NCBI GenBank assembly: GCA_027605045.1
Contig: JAQFWX010000113.1
Span: forward strand, 1-64,000
Source of the DNA: Phallus indusiatus
Taxonomy: Eukaryota; Basidiomycota; Agaricomycetes; Phallales; Phallaceae
Reading direction: 5' to 3'
DNA: 64,000 nt
In this document: positions 11,169-23,083 of the stretch, piece after piece
Layout of the letters: each line of letters starts with the position of its first letter
Position numbering within the stretch: position 1 is the stretch's first letter
Position numbers and translations under genes: made by a program
The notes under the pieces: generated by a model
Told to the model about the DNA's origin: nothing
The model's input: only the letters and a program-made list of their open reading frames with translations
Databases searched by the model: none

Positions 11169-13835
11169 ATGTCCTCTTCTCAATACCAAAATACTACATG
11201 GTCCAGCCCTCTCGATATTCCTCTAGGAGCATATAACAATCTCCCTTACGAGGACTTTGACAATTACTTTGAGAGCCAGCCATGTCAAACGGCTCCATAC
11301 TCCTCCCTAAAACGCTCTCGATCTCAATCAACTTCACCGACCTCCTCAGACCAGACGCACCGGTACCTGAACACCAACGCGTCGCCTTCAAATGCCTGCC
11401 TTATCTCACATATCCCTTCTTTCCTTCCCTCACTCGCTCGGACACGGGAGTCATCTTCCCCGGACTTTTTTCCCATTCCAAGCGGCGATTCCTCACACAA
11501 ACGACCTGCTTCACCGTTCAGCACCCCTTTGCATATTGAGAATGACGACAGCCTTTTCGCCAATATAACCCTCTTACCCCTTGATCCTGAATGTTTTAAT
11601 GGTAAGGACATCGAATATATACATTTCCCTGTCTTATCTTTGAGCTAGTAGCGACCAATCCCCAAGTGCCCTCACTTGAGCCGGTCGTGGGACACCGTAC
11701 TGTTTCACCTTCCTCAAAAAAGAGATCACTCACAAACCTAGAGCCTGACTGTCCCGATAACGCGTCGGAATACGCGTCTTCCAACCACAAGCGTCCAAAG
11801 CTATCTATCGATAGTCTTCAGAATCAGTCTGACGCGCGCACAAACGTTATTGACTGCGGTTTCGATTCATCAACGCGTCATTTGACTTCAGACGTTTCTC
11901 CAACATATTTACACAACACTATAAACGATCTCCACAGCAGTAAGGTTACCTCTGACATACCCGACAACTTCAGTAAGTAAATATTGATACCTAAACATTG
12001 TCGTAGTAGATATTGAACATGAGGCGTGTTTAGATGTATCGATTGAGAATGACAAAGCTTTTATTGCCAACATTGACCCAACTCTTCTCCAGTATAAATC
12101 CTTGAATCGTAGGTCTTATCATTATCAAATCTCTTGATTTCTATAACCTCTATCCCAGAAGCAGCTACCCGCTTGACACCTCAAGTACCCGAGCTGATGG
12201 CACACCTTTCCTCCCCCTCTAAAAAAAGACTTCATACAGATGACGAGGTCAACGTTGATCGCGCGCCATCCAATCTTTACAATAAACGACGCAAAATCTC
12301 TGCTAATGACTATCAGGACCCATCCCGTTAGTCTGAATGCCTTCTCGAATGTATTTCTTCATTTATTGACACATCATTTCGTCTCAGCCGTTACCCCACT
12401 TCGTCATAACAACAGCGTTATAACTGATATAAAGAAAAATAATTGTGAGCACAAAGAAAAATCTTCCTATCAAATTCAAAACTGAGAGCGATATGGACAG
12501 ATGTTCCAGTCTCGCCATGCGCATCGCGGACAAAATTTTACCAGACCCCTAATACATTCAATCGTACGTTGGTTCTTTGAAGATAATACATATTCACTGA
12601 CATGTGTGGTGCAGATGTATCCTCATCTAGTATCAGAATATCTCCTGTTCCCGCCACTCTCCCACCGGTCCCCGCATATGTAACCGCGGTCCAACCCGAT
12701 GCCAGTAAATATAATCCAGCCATCACCTATCAAACGGATTTAGATGTCCCTTCAGATGCTAATTTATATACCGGTGAGTCCTACGTTTATCTCACGCGAT
12801 TATCCTTTACCCACGCCTCGTTTAGCTGCTGAAAGTATTATTAGTCAAAACGTTTCACCCCGGGACTCACATTCGTTTTCATATTTAGCACCTGCCGAAT
12901 GTGGAAATGATACCTCAGGGTGGACCGATGATTCAAAATATCTTTACAATGCTGGTGGTAAGCGTTCATTATTGTTCCTCCGGGCTGATGCGCTGACGAG
13001 TCATGCACAGTATTTGATGCTGCACCAAATCCCTCGGTATTAGACTTTGCTCCTCCGTTCTCAGGGTTATTGCAGAGCGGAGCGTTGTATACCAGCGATG
13101 CAATAATACACACTCAGGCGTACGCAAACAGTAAGTCTTGCCATCACGCAGCGTTCACACAGTAGTTAACATAACCGTCTCTATTAAGATGCAACGCGTT
13201 CGGGTGTCGACATTTGTCAACACTCGAGCACCACCCATGTGATGTCAAAGACAGGTCATACCGCAAACGCGAGTATGCCCAAAACTTGTATGCCCGCGAC
13301 AAGGGGGGCATCGAGTGCTGAACATGCCTTGACTTTCCATATCTATGATCCGACGTCTCTATCTTCTCCCATACCAGCCTCTCAAGCTAACACTAAACGA
13401 CGCGGTCGGCAAGCCACACCCGCCAGCTATCTATGGCGGAAAGAGATCAATAAAGATTGCGTCATTTATCGGTGTCTTTACAAAGGCCCGGCGATGCCTG
13501 ACGGGTGCATGCAAGGATTCCGCAAAAGTTCGCGAAATTTAGGCCGGCACATGCGCTTGCACGCTGGTATAGAAGAAAAGATGAATATTCCCGACCTCGA
13601 AAAAATCGCACTCAACGGCTTGCCAGATGCACTGCGAAAACAGAAGGCCACGTGCTCCTTAAATGATAAGGATCTTCACCAATGTTCATACTTTCGTCAG
13701 CACGGAGTACGCTGGTCGACAATGACATGGGGAAGACCGGATATCATTTCAAGAAAGCACGGGGCTTCAGATCACCCAGCTTATCTTCAAAAAAATAAAA
13801 AGGGAAAGCTCAAAGATGTTGGCATAGCCGCATAA
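11169..13835 (+). CDS. Ten-exon nuclear-type protein with C-terminal C2H2-like finger
   Basis: The exons are 11169-11601, 11649-11972, 12010-12108, 12159-12326, 12388-12444, 12501-12563, 12615-12773, 12826-12957, 13011-13130 and 13189-13835. They give 733 aa with no frame conflict. All nine introns lie in phase 1. The first 600 residues are Ser/Thr/Pro-rich and low in predicted structure, with basic KKR and KRPK patches that could be nuclear signals. Near the end, CLYKGPAMPDGCMQGF followed by H-x3-H (about residues 625-660) resembles a C2H2 finger with a widened first knuckle (C-x10-C-x14-H-x3-H). A role as a transcription regulator is inferred from that alone. Exon 3 plus exon 4 repeat the end of exon 1 plus exon 2: IENDDSLFANI against IENDKAFIANI, and S-KKR-(x)n-KRPKLS against SKKR-(x)n-KRRKIS. 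I do not recognise a named family. Confidence 0.75.
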
Positions 13836-14581
13836 GTGCTAATCCGAAATGACCGTCATGGTTACACGGATCATGTTTATTTATTTTTCCTCGCATTTTC
13901 TTCTTATTTCTTCTCATTTTTCCTTCTCAAAACGTTAGCATCCAGTATAACGCCAGCAATCATGTATAACATACACCATCATGTATCATCTCGAATCTTC
14001 CTGTAGCATCGTCGCCGACCATGTATTTTACCTTTATCGTGTATTTCTAGTTTGACTCAAGAAACAATATTCATCACCTCTTGGTGGCAGCTTGTTGAGA
14101 GGGAAGAAGAACAGACTTTGAAAAAAATATTGGAACGATAGAACGCCCTTTATATATATTTGCGTCGAAACAAAAAAAGGGTGGAAAAAGCGGAAAGACA
14201 AGGGCTGAAAGGGTGTGTATCGATCGGTTACGAGTCCTTTGAGGCCCTTTGTCACGCCGAACTTTCTGTTCACGGCACATCACGTGCTAAACCCAGCAGA
14301 AGACCCCGACTGGAATGGTATGATGATTATTTCTTCAAACTCGCAATGTCAAACACCCAAATGATTGCCAGGCTATTATATATATTAGAAGACAAATAGA
14401 AATACACGATGGATATCCACGGATTATCATAACACAGAACAATGATTGATTATCGTCCGATACATGCAATAATTCAATAAAGAGCTACATTCGGTAAAAA
14501 AATACGAATAAATTTAAAAACAAAAAACGGACAGATATGTAGGACAAGAAAGCGAATATGAATACGCATACTAGCCGACTT
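13836..14581. other. Intergenic between convergent genes
   Basis: AT-rich 3' flanks of the zinc-finger gene and the minus-strand DUF6699 gene. CATGTAT-like strings recur at 13960-14030. The antisense ORFs at 14034-14283 are in T-rich sequence and not convincing. Confidence 0.4.
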
Positions 14582-15562
14582 TCAAAAACTTCCTCGGCGC
14601 ATTCGGGTCCTTTTGTCGTTAGCTTGAGTCGAGCCAAGCCGAAGCAGGAATTCAATCCCATTTCCCGAGCTGGATAACGATGAAAGCCCTTTGTACACAA
14701 TCCTGTCCCTCAGTAGATCCACTCTGCGAATCGAGCTCATCTCCTCGTTGAAGGTGAGGTGGCTATCCCCTTTAGCCAGTCGAGAACACCTCACCCAATG
14801 AGCGTTCTTTCTCACGTGTGGTTCCTCAATAGCATTCCATTCAGCGGGTGTTACGGGTTGATGCAGTGCTGCATATAAGGCAAATAAGACAGTTTCTATG
14901 GTGATGCAACTTGGTGGTCGGACTTCAATTGGGATTTCCCATGCGAAATCATTCGAGACTATGCGCATGCTGTGGACAGGAGGATCGGTCGCAGGCTGTG
15001 ACAGGAGAGATTGTCCTAGTGACTTTACAGGAGAGGAATGCACATCGGAGCAGCGGATTTGCGCTTGTTTAGGTAACTGCGAAAGAAGCCATACGAGTGA
15101 TTGCGATTGCGCTTTAAGGACATCGTGTAGTCGAATACTAGGGGATTCTATAGTGTTGTGGTGATCACGATGAGTTGGTTGTGTAGGCCGAGACGATGAC
15201 GAGGAAAACGTACGAGTGTCCCTTTCTCTATATCTTTGTATGGGATCTCTAGAACGTGATGCGCCAGATCGAGGAGGAAAGGGGTGGTGCAGAGGAGGAA
15301 GGGGGTATAAAGGTGGTGGTGGCGGCGGGGGCAGCATATAGTATAACGGGTAGGGATAATGGTAAGAAGGATAAAAAGGAGGCGGCTGATGCAAATGATG
15401 AATATGATAGGGTGAATGTTGTCTCCTGTGAGAGCTTGATGTGGACCCGGATGATGTTTCGTTAGCTGGAGAAAGTGGTTGTGAATACTGGGGTTGAGAG
15501 TGAGGTTGGGGCTGAGGTGGCAGCCTCGCAGGGCGCTGTCCGGGGCGTCGTGGCGTTTCCAT
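14582..15562 (-). CDS. Proline-rich protein with C-terminal DUF6699 domain
   Basis: A single exon of 326 aa. Residues 1-150 are Pro/Gln/His/Tyr/Ser-rich (poly-Pro around 75-85) and look disordered. Residues about 198-293 fit the DUF6699 pattern of agaric proteins: MRIVSNDFAWEI (strand with the central W-x-I), CITIETVLFALYAAL (the T-x-x-x-V-L helix), P-x-x-W, a basic patch, then R-x-D-L-L-x-x-x-I-V-Y-K-G-L, which is the usual R-D-x-L ... G-L ending. The function of DUF6699 is unknown. The domain is greatly expanded in mushroom genomes. A second DUF6699 gene lies at 25558. The start is the first ATG of the frame. No intron is needed. Confidence 0.8.
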   Translation of the reverse strand: METPRRPGQRPARLPPQPQPHSQPQYSQPLSPANETSSGSTSSSHRRQHSPYHIHHLHQPPPFYPSYHYPYPLYYMLPPPPPPPLYPLPPLHHPFPPRSGASRSRDPIQRYRERDTRTFSSSSSRPTQPTHRDHHNTIESPSIRLHDVLKAQSQSLVWLLSQLPKQAQIRCSDVHSSPVKSLGQSLLSQPATDPPVHSMRIVSNDFAWEIPIEVRPPSCITIETVLFALYAALHQPVTPAEWNAIEEPHVRKNAHWVRCSRLAKGDSHLTFNEEMSSIRRVDLLRDRIVYKGLSSLSSSGNGIEFLLRLGSTQANDKRTRMRRGSF

Positions 15563-18500
15563 ATGACTTGTTAATTACAACACTACTTCTCCTTCTTCAG
15601 ATGTATAGCTACAGATTTTCTCCAATCCACCGCTCAAGAATACCTTTCCCGGCCCGGCAAGGAGTCGTGGGTTGTGGCGAGAGTGTGGATCACGCTCTGC
15701 GTGTGAGGGCGAATGTGGGCGGAGGATATGAAAGTCGATAGAGGGTATAGGGAAGGTGGCGTACCACAAGTTGAGAGCGCAGGGTCTTGTATTTATATGA
15801 GCCCTGAAGCACAATGCGTGTCAGTTCATCCGGTAAATCAGACCAAAATCTGCAGTTTTGAGAGAGGAGCGGACGTATCAGTTTCTTCTTCTTTTATAAT
15901 TGTTTATTGTCTTGTCATTTCATATGATATTATAGGGGTAATTGATTGCCTCACCAGTTTAAGCGATAGGTCAGTGCCATCTGCCGAGTTGCGCTATACT
16001 GTGATCAGTGATCCTAAATAATCGCCTTGTGTGCTTGTGTGGGGGACGAAATACGCAGCGGTGCCCATCGCATAGCATTTGTCATAATCGAGATAGATAA
16101 TCTGTGGAAAACCAAGCTTACAGTTAGTCTCCAAAATTCTCAGGGACGCGGTGAAAAGGTAATGAAACAAAGTGCCCAACTATACCTACCTAAAGAGAAT
16201 TATATTAACGTACAGCCAGTTGCTCTCCGTATCCAGATTGGTGGTGGTACGATTTGTGTGCTACGTCGGTGTATGCCCGATAACGTCGGGGAGGCGTGGG
16301 TCCATGTCAGCTAAGCTGAACAGTGCTATAACGCTACTTCTTTTGAGAAGCTATGACTCAATTGCAGAGGAAAGCTCAAAACTGTTGATAGATGAACTGG
16401 CAAACTGGCAAGTATTGGCTTGATTTGATTCTGGAAGAACGAGCTGGACGCATTGGATGGGATCCATATTTTCCTTGTAATAGCCAGTTGATTGGTAAAA
16501 ATATGAACCCCGCGCTGATTTGTCTTTCCACAGCCGTTCAGGGACGAATCAATATCTATACCAAAATAGGTTTTGTCAATTGCACAGCCTTTTCGAATCC
16601 ACAAGCTGTTGAAGATCAATTGTACACACAGTCAGCTAGTTTCATATCATATAACCTGCAGCGACAAATGATAAATCGTCCACAATATCGGGAAAGGACA
16701 CAATAAAGCTCACAATATGAAATCACCCCCGAGTTGAAACGGACCTCCGAAGTCACAAAAAGTCTATCGCGTACCAGACATTAGAATGATACGAACCAAC
16801 ATGACGTCGTAACGCACGTGAAGCATGACTATGTGGGGTACAGCCTCGTTTCCCGAAATATGTATTCGAGCACCATGCACAGTCAGATGAATTTGTGCAA
16901 TAATCATGGACCAGTGTGTCCAGGGAAGCGACCTCCTGTCATTGAAGTGTGGAACGGATGAGAAATATGTTCCGAGGGTAAGTGTTTCATCAATTTCCTG
17001 TTAACATTGCCTCATTTCTCCTATTGCAAAAGAAAAAGGCTTTTGGAGGACGAGCGATAGATGCGTTAGCAACAAGTTAGCAACGAACAAATTCATGGGC
17101 GCGTTTGTGATTACGTAATTGAAATTATGCAATGATGCATGTTTTGGCGCCTATTTTATCATCTTTTCACTGGCACGAACTTTCATCTTTTATATCGGTT
17201 TACAAACAAACTTTTATCCCATCTGGTGATTTCTTTGATCCATCAGCTTACCTTCCAGAGATCCAGTGAAGCTGCTAATAATTTCGAGGAATTAGCCCGC
17301 GTTAGATAACATCATATATGACTACACGACGCGAGTTCCACAGAGCTCAGTACCGGTTCGGATCGGGCTCGGATGAATTCAAAAAGTGTATATACACAAG
17401 GAATAATCAATTTTGCGTGGCTGTGAGTTTTACAGGGGAAAAAACAGTTCATGTTGGGACGAATGCACCTTTTAGAACATGAATGCAAAATGGCTATACA
17501 CAACGGTTCACCTGCATCTGGTCGCAATGTTGATATTTAACCCGAAATGGTAGTCTTGCATAGCCTCCTTAAATGTATTGCAAGTCAGTTATTTTTCTTT
17601 TCTCGGACTTGGGGCTTGAAAACTGGATTTTTGGATACCACGGGCTGTGCGTCGGATAGCTTGCCATCCGGGTTTCTCAAAACCGATCCCGCACTTGTAA
17701 TGACCATTTTGTTTTTCCGTAATTTTTTCACGCTCAAACTTTGAAAAGCAGTGCCATTCGTGTTGATTTTAGAGGATTGCTACGCATCATTGCTCCTTAT
17801 ATCGCAGCTTCACTTATTCAATAACCATCCGTCTCAAAACGCCAAACACGTTTCTCGAGATCCAAGAGAATAAAACAATCCATTTTACCCGATTTTCAAA
17901 TTCATTCAAAACGCGCCATGATATCGAATCTTCCACGTGCAACAAAATCTGTATTTATTTCTCACCTTCAGGCTGTGTCAAAGCATACTCCGAATCCCAC
18001 TGTGGTCTCGATACGAACTCTTTTCATTACTTCTCAATCATTTTGTTCGCGAGTGCTCCTAATGCAATTCCGACTAGACACAGGATTTCCGATCCACTCC
18101 GAATAACGAATATTAGATCGGGTTCTCCACTTATCACGCTCTCTTTCATCCCCTTTCTACCCAACCCAATCATCAATGCTAATTACGACTACATAACGTA
18201 TTTAGATAAACCTAGTTGACCCTCTCAGCAGATACTCGTCTTCATTATAAAGCAAAGAGTCAAAACTTTTCCACAATTGAGGAACTTTCGCGCCTCGCTA
18301 AACTTTGGAAGGCTTATTTTGCTGACATTCATCCTCAATATCATTGGTTCAGCTATTCTCATCAATTAAGGAACGCTCTCAGTGCAACCATAGTCCTCAA
18401 TACCTCAAATGAACCACCAATAATAACCCATAATTTGAAGCGGTGCAAAGCCGCTTATGAGTTCAGTCACAAGCGCAGACAAGCGAACTAAATAACGGAG

Positions 18501-18707
18501 TCGCTTCATATCAATCTGGAGAAGCGACGACATGCATTAATTACAAAATGCTGTGTGTAACATATTAGAACTCTGGGAAAAATTTTTCCCTTATCGCCCG
18601 GCTAAATCCAGAGATGTTTGTGACTTTTCGGGTTACCCCCACGAGTTCCTCTAATTCAGACTCCATCGAAATTGTCCGCCGGTTGGACTTGACTTGAACA
18701 TTCAGTA
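15563..18707. other. Intergenic; one weak candidate exon
   Basis: No gene is recognised with confidence. 18216-18491 (plus) is open for 91 codons, has an acceptor-like CTCTCAG at 18223-18229, and encodes a helical-looking stretch (IEELSRLAKLWKAYF). It could be the last exon of a small gene beginning near the ATG at 17918, but I cannot find a splice solution that joins them. The ORFs at 15994-16710 overlap on both strands and show no family features. Confidence 0.3.
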
Positions 18708-21236
18708 ATGTCGTCCGCACCTGACAATGTCCTCTCTTTGGTGTCATTTCTTGTTACCAATTTCTTTGACGTCTCTGTTATCATACTTGCACTTAATGCA
18801 ATGTCCAAAGAAAGAGAAAACCAAGGAAATGCCACCGCCGCAACAGAAATGAAGCTGGAAGCCACCCAAATGGAGACAGTTGTTGAAGAGTGTTTAGCGT
18901 CGACGTCGAAAGCAGTTGAAAAGAAAGGTAAAATGAAAAGCGTTCGAATTGAGACGGACGACGAGTATGTCAAATGTTCTTTTTTCGGAGTGCGGATCCA
19001 CCTGTATTAATACGATAACAGAGACGAACTCGAGTCACAGTCTGGCACTGTTGACGAGAAAAGCTCTGAAGAACTCCGTGGCTTCGTTAACAATCTAATA
19101 ACAAAGACATCAAATCCTAAATCTCCACAAAATCAGGTTACAGACGCTCAAAGAATGAAAGACGTCTCCAATGTCGATCCGGCTTTGTTGTACTTTTGCC
19201 ACAAGTATTTCCCGAACGACGTGGATCAAGGCGTCGTCGATGATATGGTTTCGAAGCTAATTCCCAAGGTTGAAAAGACTCGTCAGATCCGTCCAATTCG
19301 TCCTTTGCCAACGTCGAGGTTCTCGAGTGGTAGCGCTCCAAAGTCCGAACGCGACAAGAAGACCATTGTGGTGTCTGGATTACGGTGTCTTCTCTTCGAC
19401 GCGCGCGCGTTAAACGTCCTTCAAGAGAAATCCGCAAGACATAATAACATTTCGTTTCGACAGCTTCTCTCTCCAGAGCCAGAACGGTCCAACGATGCGT
19501 CTGCTACACCAGCTCAGAACGATGGCAGCAACACGTCCAAGCAAGAGCTTCCTTCCGAGGCGAAAGCTCAAGCACCGCCTGCTTCAAACGCAGCAGAAAC
19601 TCCCACCGTAGATGATAAATCCGAACCGAAACCCAGTTCCGGTCCTGAAACAGACAACTCCAAGCCATCGCCAGGTACAACCGCATCTGGATCTCAGGCT
19701 CATCAACCCAAAGAAGCATCCATTCCAAGTCCAGTGGTCCAGAACGGCCCAGCACTCAAATCCGAGATTAATGGAACTCCTAAACCGCAACCGGAACCAG
19801 CTTCCAAACCAATTCAACAGCCGGCAACGGATGTGAAGGCCGGATCCGACGTAAAACCTCCCCCAGCTGCCACCACAACCGCCAAGGCGGATCGGCCCAA
19901 AGAAGTACCCACGACAGCGGTCCCGGACGATGTGGTAAAAGGAGAAGTTAATGGAAGCAAGACGCGATCCCAATCGGGCGAATCCTCAGCAGCAGCAGCT
20001 AGTGCCAGATCTGCAGCAGCTAACCTCCCGAACAAAGATCAGCCCAAAGAACGATCAGCCCAAAGCGAATTGAAAGCAGGTGAAGAAGCTAAAGCACAAT
20101 CCCAGCCAGCCGAGTCCTCAAATGCGGGTGTCAAACCTAAAGTCGAGCCTGGTTCTGAAGCATCAGGGAGTACGTCGAAACCTGCACCTGCTGCTAGTAC
20201 CTCGAAAACGACGGAAGCTGCTGCAGGTGGAAGTAGAAGAACAGCAACGTTGGATGAGAAGATCCGAACCTCCAAGGAGGACAACGCCGAGAAACCGACA
20301 GAAGAGATTACTGCTTCTTCCAAATATGCAAAGGAGCGTTCGCGTTTCGCTCAAGATGGGCGTGGCAGAACCGTACCGAAACCTGCTGTAATACCCGATC
20401 CTGCGCCTGAGATCAAACAAGAACCAAAGAGGGAAGAGAAGACTGAAAGCAAGCCGACTGCTGGGTCGTCATCGTCATCTGCCAAAGTTAATCCGACTCC
20501 GCCGCTGAAAGAGGAGAAAAACCAGCACATGGAGAAACAAATGGGTCATCGCCATCCACTAGTTCGTCAGGAAAAGAGAAAGTCGTCTTCCGCTGCTGTC
20601 AATGCAGCTTTTGAAGAGCTCAGGAAATCCACATCGGCTTCAGCCTCTCGCCAGTCCGACACAAAAGCCAAGTCCCCACCTTCACCGCCACCTCAGTCGA
20701 AACCACAACAACAAAAGCCAGAGGTGAAACCAGAGCCGAAACCACAACCACCACCTCGCACTGAACCTGAGCCTCCCAAACCGTCACCCTCTTTTCCACC
20801 CCCTCGCACTGATTATGCACGTCCCAAACCATCGCCTCCATCTCCGCCCCCGTCTCGCGCTCAGCGTACCGCTCCTAAACCGACATATGATTATGAAGAT
20901 CGATATGAAGATCGATATTACAAGTCCTACCACATCGGTGGCTCAGTCCAGTGCTCCGGCATAACGCTCAAGGGTGTCCGCTGTCGAAACTGGGTTAAAA
21001 TAACTTACAGGCCCAACTTCAACTCTAGAATTGAACCCAAACTCTTTTGCCATTGGCACGGGGAGAAGGAAGGCTCGGATATTCCGATATCTATGGACCC
21101 TTCAGCTATGACGACCGAGCGATGCTCCGCGATCACCCAGTTGGGAACGCTATGTAGGAGGGATGCAGAACATTTCCGATCTTCTAAGTATGGCTACTGT
21201 ACGCAACATGCTCAAATCAAAGGGTGGATCTATTGA
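18708..21236 (+). CDS. Long disordered protein ending in two Cys/His modules
   Basis: Two exons, 18708-18964 and 19022-21236 (intron 18965-19021), encode 823 aa. Residues from about 200 to 700 are a Pro/Glu/Lys/Ser/Ala-rich linker with many PKP and PEP repeats. The C-terminal 100 residues hold two copies of a module C-x3-T-x2-G-x2-C-x(n)-C-x2-H. The first runs from CSGITLKGVRC to FCHWH, the second from CSAITQLGTLC to YCTQH. The four ligands suggest a small zinc site. The same module accompanies GIY-YIG (T5orf172/Mug113-like) domains in some fungal proteins and resembles bacterial DUF5763, by my recollection. No GIY-YIG motif is visible here. The neighbour at 21708 carries three such modules on the same strand 471 nt downstream, so the pair are probably tandem relatives. 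The intron join keeps the frame (D-D-E/D-E-L-E). Cell location is unknown. Confidence 0.8.
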
Positions 21237-21707
21237 TCTGTTGGATCTGTTGGGTGCGGTAATAAGATTAGGGTATCAATATAAGATTGTAAGAGGGCGG
21301 TGAAGAGAATGTAATTGTAAGCACGTACTGTTCCACAATAAACTATTGTATCTTTTCATCAGCAACGACAAGTCGAGTGTTCAGTCTTTTCGTGCGGAAG
21401 AAAGTGAAGATATATTTCCCTAAACCGTGCACGCAGTCTCAGTAAGACTGCGTTAGCCCGAAATCAACACTGAAGCTGAAATTTCTCCAAGAATCTCGAA
21501 GAAGACATGTATGAACGAATATAATTTGAGAAAAGTCAAGAAACGCGTGCGTCAAGAAAGAGTTGCGTCGCTGCAGTCGACAGGGACGCACACCTCTAAT
21601 TATGTAAACGAAAGACGGAAGCAAAATACTCTGAACAAATGTTGGGAAGCCCGTCCCATTCAGGAAATACACCCAATCGCGTTTCCTCAAAATAATCCCT
21701 CCCAAGC
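21237..21707. other. Spacer between the two Cys/His-module genes
   Basis: Holds the 3' end of the first gene, with AATAAA at 21339-21344 as a likely polyadenylation signal, and the promoter of the second. No ORF of its own is supported. Confidence 0.5.
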
Positions 21708-23083
21708 ATGACCCGGTTTGATATTCTTAAATCAAAAATCTTCCAAAAAAAGCGTAGGGCAAGGCGTTCGATTGATCCTTCAAATGACGGTAACGACCAC
21801 GATCCTGACCCGAATTTGGGAGCAAAGTATGTGTCGACGAAATGAGACACTTTTCGTTTTGATAATATCATTGATCATATATACTCAGTGAGAATATTCT
21901 TGACAAGAAACAGGGGACTGATGGTAACCCCGTTCCTCCCGCTGATCATCCCATACAACCCGCAGTTACACTTCCTCCGGAAGCTAGTCAGTCCGAAGGT
22001 CCACTAGCAGATGATAGGCCTCAAGAAACCTCAAAGAACACTGACAATGCTCATCTTGGAGCAGCACATGGAATTTCATCAGTTCTGGATTCCGCAAGTC
22101 CGCCTGACTTGCATAATCAGCCTCCTTCAGAATGCAAATTACCGTCATCTTCAAATCCGAGCTCCAGTCCGAATTCGAAGCCAAATCCAACAGTCGAATT
22201 CTTAGATCGTGTGACTCAAACCCCTCATCCCTATAACGACTGCCCTTTCCCGCGTCATGATCAAGATCGGCAAGAAAAAGAAACGAATGAGAACAAAGGG
22301 AAGGGGAACGGGAAACCACCTATTGAGTACGTTTCAACAGGTTGTCAAACCAATCTCCCAGATCACAATCATTCCCCTTCATTTAATTCGTCATCTTTCT
22401 CAAATTTTCCCGGACAAAATATTGTCCAATGCTGCGCGGTCACAAAAGCCGGAACGCGTTGTAGCATATTCGTCAAGATACAAAACGATCACGATTATTT
22501 TCATACCTCCCACATTCCTTCCGATTTCTTCTGCCATATTCATAAAAGAACGCAAGGGGCAGAAAATGCCCAGTTCAGTTCTTCAGGTCATACCCACACA
22601 GTTCCCAATGGACCAAGCGTGAAAATCCGAATAGACGTTACACACAGTACGTCAGTTCAATGCTCCGGCATGACAAAAAAAGGCACAAGATGCGGAAAGA
22701 TGGTCAAACCTAGAGACAATGCCGCACCATCTTTCGCGTACTGTCATCTCCATTTGTCTCAACAGTGTTACCAACAGCATCAACAGCAACATCAGTGTCC
22801 CGCTGTCGGAAAGGACACTTGTCAATCCTCATGTCGAACGACACCGGAGCCGGATATTAAATTCCCTGCCTTCACTTCGCATAGTCCTTGTAGCTCAAGA
22901 TCGTCTTGCTCAGGAGTTGGCGTGGTCGTCTCTGTTCAATGCCGCGGAAAGGTCAGGGGAGGCGAACAATGTCGTCGTCATGTTTCAAGCGTAGACGGCG
23001 TCTCGCCGGCCTATTGCTTTCAACATGCTTCTCAACGTTTTAGGTATATAATTTTATTCTTTTCTTTTCGACCAGGAAGCTGA
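21708..23083 (+). CDS. Protein with three Cys/His modules, relative of the upstream gene
   Basis: Exon 1 is 21708-21826, the intron 21827-21888, and exon 2 runs from 21889 to the stop at 23083, giving 437 aa. The ATG starts MTRFDILKSKIF. A disordered Pro/Asp/His-rich N-terminal half is followed by three modules of the type C-x3-[TV]-x2-G-x2-C ... C-x2-H: CCAVTKAGTRC to FCHIH, CSGMTKKGTRC to YCHLH, and CRGKVRGGEQC to YCFQH. The last module ends at about codon 420. The very C-terminus is uncertain. A GTATAT donor at 23044 and a CAG at 23075 would define an intron of only 32 nt and extend the protein to 23235, which is short for this genome. So I keep the unspliced end. Probable zinc binding; function unknown. 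Confidence 0.75.

Noticed and set aside
19504..20841. Long ORFs on the minus strand and in other frames across the 18708 gene
   Set aside because: They are shadows of the repetitive Pro/Lys/Ser-rich coding sequence; the plus frame has the Cys/His modules and a proper intron.
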